Source: Angustibacter luteus (GTDB lineage: Bacteria > Actinomycetota > Actinomycetes > Actinomycetales > Angustibacteraceae). From it: DNA of 64,000 nucleotides. Made by a program: the position numbers and the translations under genes. This document shows, in pieces, positions 8,007 through 16,400 of this stretch; the stretch's first letter is position 1, and each line of letters begins with the position of its first letter. The notes under the pieces were generated by a model, which ran no database searches, was not told where the DNA came from, and worked only from the letters and a program-made list of their open reading frames with translations. The stretch covers positions 1 to 64,000 of the forward strand of contig NZ_BAABFP010000008.1 in NCBI RefSeq assembly GCF_039541115.1, written 5' to 3'.

Positions 8007-9000
8007 AACGGTCCTCGACCGCCGCGCGACCCGCGGCACCGAGGGTGCCGGCGGTCCCGCGGTCCGCGAGCAGCGCGAGGATCTGCGCGGCCATGGCTGC
8101 CGGGTCGGCGACCGGCACGACCCGACCGGTCGTCTCGTCCACGTAGTCGTCCATGCCCGGGGTGTCGGAGATCACGACGGGGCGGCCCGTGCTCATCGCC
8201 TCCAGCGCCACGGTCATGCCGGACACGTGCTGGTTCGGGCGGGTGGCGACGGCGACGACCGAGGCGCGAGCGTAGAGCTCGGCGACCTGGGCGTGCGGCA
8301 CGTGGGCGAGCACCTCGATGCCCTCCGGGGCCGGCTCCTTGGACGACGACTGCACCACGACCCGCACGTCCGGGCGCTCGCTCCGCACGATCTCCAGGGC
8401 CGCGAACAACGTCCGCGGGTCGCGGTCGCGGTCACCGCCGATGCTCACCACCATCGGCTCCGCCTGCTGGTAGGGCGCGAACCCGTAGAAGTCCGGGTCG
8501 ACGCCGAACCGCAGGAAGCTGACCGGCGGGGCGTCCGGGCCGAGCCACTGCGCGAGGACGTCGACCTGCGGGCGGCTGAGCGTCCACAGCCCGTCCAGGC
8601 CGCGCAGCAGGTCCCGGGTCCTGGCGACGTCCGCGGCGGCCTCGGGCCGGTCGAGCCGGTCGGTCACCCAGATCACGCCGGACAGCAGCCGCTCGCCGCG
8701 GACCGTCCCGTGGATCTGCGCGGCGGTCTGCTCGTCCCAGCAGAGCAGGTCACCGGCGACCCGGGTGGCCGGGCGCAGCGCCGAGACCCGCCCCGCGCTC
8801 GCCCGGCGGGCCAGGCGGGCCGCGGCGGACGGGGGACGAAGCTCCACTGCCGAGACCTGCGCGCCGCCCTGCTCGAGACCGTCCAGGCCGTACGGCCAGC
8901 GGCCGGGCACCGGACTCTGCGCGTGCCGCCGGGCCCACGCCTGCGGACCCTTCCCGGGGGCGAACAGGACGGTGGCGCGGACGTCGCTCGTGCCGGTCAT
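7957..9000 (-). CDS. GT4 glycosyltransferase, alternative separate start inside the apparent fusion
   Basis: ATG at 9000 is preceded by AGGAG with about 6-nt spacing and opens a self-contained 347-aa GT4 protein (MTGTSDVRATVLFAPGKG at the N-terminus). Even if the upstream reading frame is genuinely fused, this ribosome site could give a free C-terminal enzyme. If the upstream G run is one base too long, this is simply the next gene of the operon. Confidence 0.5.
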   Translation of the reverse strand: MTGTSDVRATVLFAPGKGPQAWARRHAQSPVPGRWPYGLDGLEQGGAQVSAVELRPPSAAARLARRASAGRVSALRPATRVAGDLLCWDEQTAAQIHGTVRGERLLSGVIWVTDRLDRPEAAADVARTRDLLRGLDGLWTLSRPQVDVLAQWLGPDAPPVSFLRFGVDPDFYGFAPYQQAEPMVVSIGGDRDRDPRTLFAALEIVRSERPDVRVVVQSSSKEPAPEGIEVLAHVPHAQVAELYARASVVAVATRPNQHVSGMTVALEAMSTGRPVVISDTPGMDDYVDETTGRVVPVADPAAMAAQILALLADRGTAGTLGAAGRAAVEDRFTSTAMCRDLLGILAR

Positions 9001-10095
9001 AGCGGTCTCCTGGCCTCGGCCGGTCGGGGGGCGCAGCAGCCACCGGTCGGCGGCGATGCGGCTGTCGGTGGTGGGCAGGTCGGCGAGGACCTGCCCGGCG
9101 TCTCGCGGCGAGCCCGCCGCCCGGGCCAGGGCCTGGGCCACCTGCGACGCCGGCGCCGTCGGAGCCAGGACCTCGTGCCCGTGGGCCTGCAGCCAGCCGG
9201 CCAGCCCCGTCTCGCTCGTCGTGACGACCTCGCAGCCGTGGCCGAGCCCCTCGACCAGCGGCAGGCCGACCTGCTCGCGCCAGGCGCCGACCCGTTGGGA
9301 GAGCAGCACGAGCACGTGCGCGCGGCGCAGCGCCTCGTGCACCAGCGAGCGCGGCGGGTCGACGTCGACCCGGACCTCGTCCCGGCCGGCCGCCCAGTGC
9401 TGGACGTGCTCGAGCAACGGACCCTTGCCGATCAGGTGCAGTCGCAGGCCCTGCGCACCGGCGCCGAGGGCCTCCCACCCGGCCAGGAGCTGCCGCACGC
9501 CCTTGCGCTCGCTGAACGCCCCCACGAACAGCACGGTGCCCGGCTCACGCTCGCCGGGTGGGCAGTCGCACGCCGTGGGCAGCGCCGGGAAGACGGCGGC
9601 CCGGCGGGCGAGCACCCGGTGCGGGACGTAGCCGGCCACCAGGTCGTAGCAGCCCTGGGTACCGAAGGCCAGGCGGTCGAAGCCGCGCACCAGCACCCCC
9701 AGGACCACGCGGGTGGCCAGCCGGGCGAGCGGCCGGGGCAGCCTCGCGGCGAGCTCGTCGGCCGGGTCGGTCAGCCCGATGCAGTAGGCCACGGCCAGCG
9801 CTCGCCGCCGCGGCGCCAGGCGGGCGGCGACCAGCTGGGCCAGCAGGTCCGGCCAGCGCCGGGTCATCAGCGGCTCGTTGAGCTCGACGACGTCGTAGCC
9901 CCCGGTGAGCAGCTCACGCACCGCCGCGGGCCGGGAGACCTGGCGCGGCACCGGCACGCCGTCCGGCAGGACGCTGAGGTCGTAGTCGTACCGGGTGCCG
10001 TGGTACAGCACGGTGGCCGGCGCCATCACGGCGAAGCGCTCGAGGTGCGCCGTCCGCAGCGACTCGTAGACGCGCGCGACCCGCACCTGCCTCAC
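7957..10095 (-). CDS. Two tandem GT4 glycosyltransferases read as one 712-aa ORF (possible fusion)
   Basis: From GTG at 10095 (GTGA overlap with the flippase stop) the frame stays open to the TGA at 7957. Residues 1 to about 360 form one complete GT4 enzyme (VLYHGTRYDYDL; donor half VLFVGAFSERKGV, LPLVEGLGHGCEVV). Residues 366-712 form a second (VSIGGDRDRDPRTL, VALEAMSTGRPVVIS). At the junction a G6 run (9026-9031, plus strand) precedes ATG 9000, which has its own AGGAG. Losing one G would stop the first gene at a TGA overlapping that ATG as ATGA, exactly the junction style of neighbouring genes. So this is either a true fusion, a slippery or phase-variable junction, or a one-base assembly error. 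Both enzymes probably act on the lipid-linked repeat unit. Confidence 0.6.
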   Translation of the reverse strand: MRQVRVARVYESLRTAHLERFAVMAPATVLYHGTRYDYDLSVLPDGVPVPRQVSRPAAVRELLTGGYDVVELNEPLMTRRWPDLLAQLVAARLAPRRRALAVAYCIGLTDPADELAARLPRPLARLATRVVLGVLVRGFDRLAFGTQGCYDLVAGYVPHRVLARRAAVFPALPTACDCPPGEREPGTVLFVGAFSERKGVRQLLAGWEALGAGAQGLRLHLIGKGPLLEHVQHWAAGRDEVRVDVDPPRSLVHEALRRAHVLVLLSQRVGAWREQVGLPLVEGLGHGCEVVTTSETGLAGWLQAHGHEVLAPTAPASQVAQALARAAGSPRDAGQVLADLPTTDSRIAADRWLLRPPTGRGQETAMTGTSDVRATVLFAPGKGPQAWARRHAQSPVPGRWPYGLDGLEQGGAQVSAVELRPPSAAARLARRASAGRVSALRPATRVAGDLLCWDEQTAAQIHGTVRGERLLSGVIWVTDRLDRPEAAADVARTRDLLRGLDGLWTLSRPQVDVLAQWLGPDAPPVSFLRFGVDPDFYGFAPYQQAEPMVVSIGGDRDRDPRTLFAALEIVRSERPDVRVVVQSSSKEPAPEGIEVLAHVPHAQVAELYARASVVAVATRPNQHVSGMTVALEAMSTGRPVVISDTPGMDDYVDETTGRVVPVADPAAMAAQILALLADRGTAGTLGAAGRAAVEDRFTSTAMCRDLLGILAR

Positions 10096-11459
10096 GTGCC
10101 GACGACCTTGGCCCGGTCCCGCCGCACGTACACGACGTTCGCGATGACCTGGAACAGCAGCACTCCCACGGCCGAGCCGATGATCGGCCCGGACGGCCCG
10201 ATCAGCCCGGTCAGCCAGATCGAGAGGCCGAGGTTCACCGGCAGCAGCAGGCAGATCATGACCGCCTGGTAGCGCAGGCCCCGCGCGTCGGTCATGTACA
10301 TCCCGAGCGGGTACTTGACCGCCTGGCAGATCATGAACAACGAGTAGGCGACGAGCAGGCTGACCGGCAGGTGGATCGTGCCGCCCGTGGCCACCTGGGA
10401 CAGCAGCGGCGAGGCGAGCGACAGACCCAGGCAGACGAGTGCCGCCGCCACCCCGAACACCAGCGAGATGCTCATCGGTGAGGCGTGCCGGCCCCGGGCG
10501 CGCTCGCGGGCGAACACCGGCCACAGCGTGAAGCCGGCCGCGCTGACCACCGCCCAGACCGGCGAGTAGATCTGCGAGGCGAGGTTGTACTGCGCCAGCG
10601 ACGTGGTGCCGGACAGGTGGCTGAGCACGATCCGGTCGGTCTGCATGGCGATCGGCAACGCGATCATCTGGACCAGCATCGGCCAGGCCACGCTGAAGAC
10701 CTCGCCACCGCGTTCGGTGCGCACGTGCGGCGCGCTGCGCACCGAGCGACCGAGCATCGGGGCGATCATCCGGCCGCCGAGGACGGTGGCGATCAGCGCG
10801 ATGAGCACGGCGGTGCCGTACGGGATCACCGCGACGAAGTTCCCGGCCGGCACGTGCCAGTGGGTCAGGATCAGCAGCGTCACCAGCGTGACCGGGGCCT
10901 GCAGGCCGAGCAGCGCCAGCCCGACGTGGTTCTTGCCCATCCCGGCCAGGATCCGCTGACCGATGCCGAACGGCATGCCGATTCCGAGCAGCGCGAGGCA
11001 GACGGCCGCGGCGACCGCTCCGCCACCCGGTTGCAGCCCCTCACCGAAGATCGTCGGCCACAGCCCGAGCACCGAGATGCCCACCGACACCGCGCAGATC
11101 GTGACCATCGACCCGCACAGGATCCGGATGCAGGTGACCAGGACGCCGTGCACCTTGGAGTCCCGGCTGGGGTCGTGCGAACCGCCGATGACGTTCATGA
11201 TCGCGGCCGAGATGCCGAGGTCGGCCCACGGCAGCAGGGCGCCGATCCCGACGAGCAGGCCGTACTGGGCGTAGGACGCCTCGCCGTAGTGCTCGATGAT
11301 GATCCGGGTGTTGAAGATGCCGATGACCGCCGAGATCGGCAGCACGGCCATCCGGGTGCCACCGCTGCGGATCAGCCCGATCCAGGTGTCCCGGGCGTGC
11401 TTGACCTCGACCTTCTCCGGCACCGACGGCTGCTGGTCCTGGTCGTCCACGACGCTCAT
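10092..11459 (-). CDS. Polysaccharide flippase, Wzx/MATE-like
   Basis: A 455-aa integral membrane protein with about 12 hydrophobic segments separated by short charged loops (for example MAVLPISAVIGIFNTRIII and MLVQMIALPIAMQTDRIVL). The pattern fits the polysaccharide-transport branch of the MOP superfamily, which moves undecaprenyl-linked repeat units across the membrane. The longer frame upstream overlaps the GT2 gene; I start at ATG 11459, which overlaps its stop as ATGA. The TGA at the 3' end likewise overlaps the GTG of the next glycosyltransferase. It is part of the minus-strand operon 13323 to 7957. Confidence 0.85.
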   Translation of the reverse strand: MSVVDDQDQQPSVPEKVEVKHARDTWIGLIRSGGTRMAVLPISAVIGIFNTRIIIEHYGEASYAQYGLLVGIGALLPWADLGISAAIMNVIGGSHDPSRDSKVHGVLVTCIRILCGSMVTICAVSVGISVLGLWPTIFGEGLQPGGGAVAAAVCLALLGIGMPFGIGQRILAGMGKNHVGLALLGLQAPVTLVTLLILTHWHVPAGNFVAVIPYGTAVLIALIATVLGGRMIAPMLGRSVRSAPHVRTERGGEVFSVAWPMLVQMIALPIAMQTDRIVLSHLSGTTSLAQYNLASQIYSPVWAVVSAAGFTLWPVFARERARGRHASPMSISLVFGVAAALVCLGLSLASPLLSQVATGGTIHLPVSLLVAYSLFMICQAVKYPLGMYMTDARGLRYQAVMICLLLPVNLGLSIWLTGLIGPSGPIIGSAVGVLLFQVIANVVYVRRDRAKVVGT

Positions 11460-12382
11460 CCGGCACCCGCCCCGGTGGGCCGCAGCAACGCGCCCACACC
11501 GGCCAGCGTCCCGCGGACGGCGCCCAGCACGACGCGCGGCGAACGCAGGATCCGCTTGCGCCCACCGTGCCGGCGCAGGACCCGCCACGACGCCCGCGGC
11601 GTGGCCAGCAGCCAGCGCAGCCGCTCCCGGCGCGGCAGGTTCTTCGCGGCGAAGAGCAACCGGTTGCGGCAGTTGAAGTAGAAGTACAGCGGCGACTTGG
11701 CGTCGCCGCTCTGGGTGCCACCGACGTGGTGCACCACCTCGACGTCGTCCAGCACGACCAGCGGCAGCCCCTGCTGGGCGGCCCGCCAGCTGAGGTCGAC
11801 GTCCTCCCAGTACATGAAGTAGCGGTCGTCGAAGCCGCCGACCGCCCGCCACGTCGACAGCGGCACCAGCAGGCAGGCGGCGGTGAGCCAGGAGCCGCGC
11901 GCGGTCAGGTCCGGGCCGCCGCCGGCGCGCAGGTCACCGGTGGCCAGCTGCAGGACGCCACCGGAGAACCAGGTGCGACCGCCCGGCAGCACGATCCGCG
12001 GGGAGACCAGGGCGCCCGGGTGTCGCCGGGCGCCATCCAGCAGCGCCTCGACCACCGCCGGGTCGACGTCGACGTCCGGGTTCAGCAGCAGGACGGCGTC
12101 GCAGCCGAGCTCGGCCGCCCGCGCGACGCCCAGGTTCATGCCACCGCCGAAGCCCAGGTTGCGGTCGGCCTCGATCACCTGCCAGCCGTGCTGGTGGGCC
12201 AGTGCGCCGACGGCGGACCGCTCCGCGCCGGTCGTCAGGTTGTCGACGACCACGACGTCGTGCGGGGCCTCGAGCGCGCGCAGCGCCGGCAGCCGATCGG
12301 CCAGGAGCTGGTGCGAGGCGTAGTTCACGACGACCACGCCCAACCGGGAGACGTGGGCCGGGGCCTGCGGCTGGGCGCTCAC
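11456..12382 (-). CDS. GT2 family glycosyltransferase (rhamnosyltransferase-like)
   Basis: A 308-aa GT-A enzyme. The N-terminus GVVVVNYASHQLL and VVVVDNLTT is the nucleotide-binding part, DRNLGFGGGMNLG and LLLNPDVDVDP carry the DxD-type metal site, and FDDRYFMYWEDVDLSWRA is the acceptor/base region typical of dTDP-rhamnose-type transferases. No membrane segments. GTG at 12382 overlaps the upstream stop (GTGA) and the 3' stop overlaps the flippase ATG, so it is translationally coupled on both sides. The sugar donated is not certain. Confidence 0.85.
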   Translation of the reverse strand: MSAQPQAPAHVSRLGVVVVNYASHQLLADRLPALRALEAPHDVVVVDNLTTGAERSAVGALAHQHGWQVIEADRNLGFGGGMNLGVARAAELGCDAVLLLNPDVDVDPAVVEALLDGARRHPGALVSPRIVLPGGRTWFSGGVLQLATGDLRAGGGPDLTARGSWLTAACLLVPLSTWRAVGGFDDRYFMYWEDVDLSWRAAQQGLPLVVLDDVEVVHHVGGTQSGDAKSPLYFYFNCRNRLLFAAKNLPRRERLRWLLATPRASWRVLRRHGGRKRILRSPRVVLGAVRGTLAGVGALLRPTGAGAG

Positions 12383-13323
12383 GGCCGCTTGTACTCGGAG
12401 TAGACGTAACCCCAGGTGCCGGCGACCATGCCGGCGCCGCGGGCCAGGGTGCGCACCCCACGCGCCTGGTCACCGACGTCGCGGCGGACCAACCCGACCA
12501 GCGCCCGGGCGCCGCCGCCCAGGACCCGGACCGCACCGGCGCCCAGCAGCCGTACGCGCACCCCCAGGCGACCGGCGGCGTTGCCGCTGAGCTGGAGCGA
12601 CGTGCGCGTCCAGCCGTTGCCGCTGCGGAACGCCCGCGCCAGCACCCAGCGGCGCTCGACCCGCGCGGCCGGCACGACGTCCACCACCAGGGCCTCGTCG
12701 CACCAGAGCATCGCACCGCCGCTCTCGTGCAGCTGACGGGTGAACAACGTGTCGGAGCCGCCACTGAGGCCGAACCGCTCGTCGAAGGTCAGGCCGGCCG
12801 AGCGCACCTGCGCCAGGTCCAGCAGCAGGTTGTTGGTGGCGGCCACCTGCACCGCCGTGCCGGTGGGCAGCCGGCGCCGGTCGAAGAAGCGGCCCGCCGA
12901 CACCCAGGCGGACGGCTCGACCGCGAACTCCGAGACGACCGGACCCACGACGGCCGCACAGCGCCGCTCGACCCAGACCGCCAGCAGCAGGTCCAGCCAG
13001 TCCGGCACCGGGCGCTCGTCGTCGTCCACGAACACCAGCAGGTCGTCGCGACCGGCCTCGGCCAGCGCACGGTTGCGGGCCGCGGCGATGCCGGGCCGGG
13101 GCTCGTGGACGTACTGGACGTCGGGCCAGCCCTCGACGACCGTCTGGCGCGCCGCAGCCTCCGGGTCGTTGTCGACGACCAGCACGCGCGCCGGCCGGCT
13201 GGCCAGCGTGGCCTGGCGCACCAGCTCGGGCAGGATCGCCGCCAGGTCGTCGGGCCTGCGGTAGGTCAGCACCGCGACCACCACGGACTCGACGTCCGCT
13301 CGGGGCGGCTGCTCGACCTGCAC
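12379..13323 (-). CDS. GT2 family glycosyltransferase
   Basis: A 314-aa GT-A enzyme with VVVAVLTYRRPDDL at the N-terminus, PGIAAARNRALAE, and FVDDDERPVPDWL as the metal-binding DDD motif near residue 100. It is the first gene of the minus-strand operon GT2-GT2-Wzx-GT4(-GT4). GTG at 13323 has GGTGAGGAG upstream. A 16-bp perfect palindrome lies 20-35 bp upstream and may be its operator. It differs clearly from the next GT2 and probably adds a different residue. Confidence 0.85.
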   Translation of the reverse strand: MQVEQPPRADVESVVVAVLTYRRPDDLAAILPELVRQATLASRPARVLVVDNDPEAAARQTVVEGWPDVQYVHEPRPGIAAARNRALAEAGRDDLLVFVDDDERPVPDWLDLLLAVWVERRCAAVVGPVVSEFAVEPSAWVSAGRFFDRRRLPTGTAVQVAATNNLLLDLAQVRSAGLTFDERFGLSGGSDTLFTRQLHESGGAMLWCDEALVVDVVPAARVERRWVLARAFRSGNGWTRTSLQLSGNAAGRLGVRVRLLGAGAVRVLGGGARALVGLVRRDVGDQARGVRTLARGAGMVAGTWGYVYSEYKRP

Positions 13324-13342
13324 GCTCGCTCCTCACCGCTCG

Positions 13343-13358
13343 GATCGGACGTCCGATC
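13343..13358. promoter_or_regulatory. 16-bp perfect palindrome upstream of the GT operon
   Basis: GATCGGACGTCCGATC is self-complementary over its whole length and lies 20-35 bp before the GTG at 13323, a normal repressor position. The strings ACGTCCGAT and GATCTGACCC in and beside it both recur at 2245-2266 before the partial repeat-protein gene. The cognate regulator is unknown. Confidence 0.45.
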
Positions 13359-13448
13359 TGACCCCCGTCCCATTCTGCCAGCCCGTTCCGCGCGCCGTGG
13401 CCGTTCCCGGAGAGTCCCCCGGGGCCCTCGCCCCGTGCTGCGGACGTG

Positions 13449-13486
13449 CCGGTGGGCCACCGGGACTGGTCCCTGTGGCCCACCGG
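13449..13486 (-). terminator. Intrinsic-type terminator hairpin after the 1566-aa gene
   Basis: CCGGTGGGCCAC and GTGGCCCACCGG form a perfect 12-bp stem with a 14-nt loop, starting about 14 bp beyond the stop codon at 13500. There is no clear U-tract, which is common for actinobacterial terminators. Confidence 0.65.
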
Positions 13487-13499
13487 AAACCCTGTCTGA

Positions 13500-16400
13500 T
13501 CAGGGGTTGAGCGGTCCCGCGGCGAAGTTGTCCACGATGACGTTCTCCGGGACGTTCGTCGACGTACCGGACAGGTACGCGTTCAGTCCAACCGATCCCG
13601 CCGCCTGCAGCGTCGCGCTGGAGTCGGTGGCCGATGCGGTCCACGCCGTCGGCTCCGTGCCACCGACCGGCCAGATCTTGGCCCGCACCGTGGTCGGCGT
13701 GGTGCCGAACACCTGCAGCCGGATGCGCAGCGGCGTGCTCGGGCTGTTGGTCAACCCGGTCACCGTCAGCGAACGGAGCGCGGTCTCCGTCGTGCCGACC
13801 ACGCTGACCAGCGAGAGGTTGACCCGGCCGTCGGCCAGCAGCTTGACCTTCGCGGCGTACGTGTTCGCGCCGACCTTGCGTCCGGTGACCCCGATGAAGG
13901 TGCCCCCGCCGGTCTGCGCCGAGTCCGCCACGACGTCCACGACGACCTCGGTCGAGGTGGCGGAGACGCCGTCCAGGTTGGCCGTCACCGTGGAACCAGC
14001 CTTGGCCAGCTTGAGCCGGGCCTGCCCGGAGGCCACCGAGAAGTTGGTGTTACCTCCCGACAGCGTCCACGGGCCGCCCTTGTCCGCCGTCCCCAGTCCG
14101 TTGACCACCGTCCGACCGAAGAGGTCCTGGGCGTAGAACGGGTTGACCACCGGTGCGGTGACCGTGACCGAGCCGCTCTTGGTGGCGGTCGCGCCCTGGT
14201 TGTCGGTGACCGTCAGCACGACCGGGTAGGTGCCCGGCGCGCTGTACGGGTGCGACGTGATCTTGCCCGAGCCCGTGGTGCTGTCACCGAAGGTCCAGGA
14301 CCAGGCCACGACCGAGCCGTCCGGGTCGGCCGAGCCCGAGGCGTCGAACGACGCGGTCAGGTCGGTCGGGGTGGCCGTGAAGGCCGCGGTCGGCGGGACG
14401 TTCGCCGGCGCCGGCGCCACGGTCACCGACTGGGTGGTCGTGTTCGTACCACCGCGGTTGTCGGTCACCTTGAGCGTCACCACGTACGTGTCGCCCGCGG
14501 CGTAGTCGTGCGCGCTGGTCACACCGGTGTCGGTGCTCCCGTCGCCGAACGACCACTCGTAGCTCGAGATCGAGCCGTCCGGGTCGTGCGACGTCGTCGC
14601 GTTCACCGCGACGTGCAGGTTGGACTTCGTGACCGTGAAGGCCGCGACCGGGTTCACGTTCGCCGGAGCCGTCACCACGACCGACTGCTGGGTCAGGTTG
14701 GTGGCACCGTCGTCGTCCGCCACCGTCAGCTTCACCACGTAGGTGCCGGGGTCGGTGTAGGTGTGCGACGTGGTGATGCCCGTGTCCGTGGCCCCGTCAC
14801 CGAAGTTCCAGGCGTAGCTCACCACCGAGCCGTCCCCGTCGTGCGAGGTCGAGCCGTCGAACGCCACGCTCAGGTTGGTCGGCGTCGCGGTGAAGGCCGC
14901 CGTCGGCGCCTGGTTCGGCGCCGTGGTGACCACGGCCTGGGTGACCTGCGCGGTCGCCCCCTGGTTGTCGGTGACCGTCAGGACGACCTGGTGCGTGCCC
15001 GGGTCGGCGTAGGTGTGCGACGGGGTGGCGCCGGTGTCGTGCGCGCCGTCACCGAAGTCCCACGCGTAGCCCGCGATCGTCCCGTCGGGGTCGTGCGAGC
15101 CGGTGGCGTCGAAGTCGACCTTCAGGTCCGTCGTGGTGGAGCCGAACGCCGCGGTGGGCGACTGGTTCGGCACGATGCCCTTGCCCAGCGAGTAGTGCTG
15201 GGACACCTGGGCGTCGGTGAGCAGGCTGGAGTACACCGCCACCTCGTCCAGGTCACCGTTGAAGTACGCGCTGGTGCCACCCCAGTCGGAGTCGCCACCG
15301 ATGCGCCAGTAGCCCGCGTAGTCCTGCGCGCCGCCGGTGCTGTTGGAGGCCACGAGCCCACCGTCGACGTACAGCTTCAGGCCCGAGGAGCTGCCCTCGG
15401 CGACCATGTGGTGCCAGCTGTTGTCGTTGTAGGCCAACGGGGACGACACCGTGTTGGTGAAGCCCAACCAGGTCCCGAAGGTCAGCCGCCCGTCGTCCTC
15501 CATGTAGACGTGCCGGTCGTACCCGCTGCTGTAGCCGGCCTGGGTGTTGCCGAAGCCGATCAGCTTGCCGCCGACGTGCGTACCGGTGCGGAACCACAGC
15601 TCCTCGGTGAAGGTCTGCGGGTTGTTCGCCTGCTGGCTGCTGTACACCCCGCCCGTGCTGCCGTCGAACGTCGCCGAGCCGGTCGGTCCGCCGGTCACCG
15701 CGCTCGGACCACCCTGGGTGACGCCGCCGGTGTAGGCGCCGTCCTGCCCGTTCGGGGTCGAGTCCACCGCGGTGCCCGCAGCGTCGCCGAGACGCCAGTA
15801 CAGGTCCGGCTCCGCGTCGTAGACCGCCTGGCCGTAGGTGTCGGCCGGACGGGTCCCGGGCAGGGTGCGACCGCTGAGCGAGTAGTGCGAGCGCACCTGG
15901 GCGAAGGTGAGCTGGCTCGGGTAGATCGCGACGTCGTCGATGTCGCCCTGGAAGCCGTTGGAGCTCTTGTCGCCCGGCCACCCGCCGATGTTGTCACCGC
16001 CGATCCGCCAGTAGCCGTCGTACGGCTGGCCGCTGTGGATCCCGCCGTTGGCGCCGACCCGCTTGCCGTCGACGTACAGGAACTCGCCGGCGCTGCCCAG
16101 GGTGCCCACGACGTGGTGCCACTGGCCGTCGTTGTACGACTGCGCGCTGGTCACGATGGCCGGGAAGCCCAGCCAGGTGCCGAAGGTCAGCTTGCCGTCG
16201 TTGGTCATGTAGACGTGCCGGTCGTAGTTGCCGCTGAGCCCGGTGGTGCTGCCACCGAAGCCCAGGATCTTGCCGCCCGAGGTCGTGGTGGTCTTGAACC
16301 ACGCCTCCGCCGAGAAGGTGTCCGGCGCCGTGACGGGCTGGCTGTTGACCCCGAACGCGGTGTCGGTGCCGTTGAAGGTCGAGGCCTTGTCGGCGTCGCC

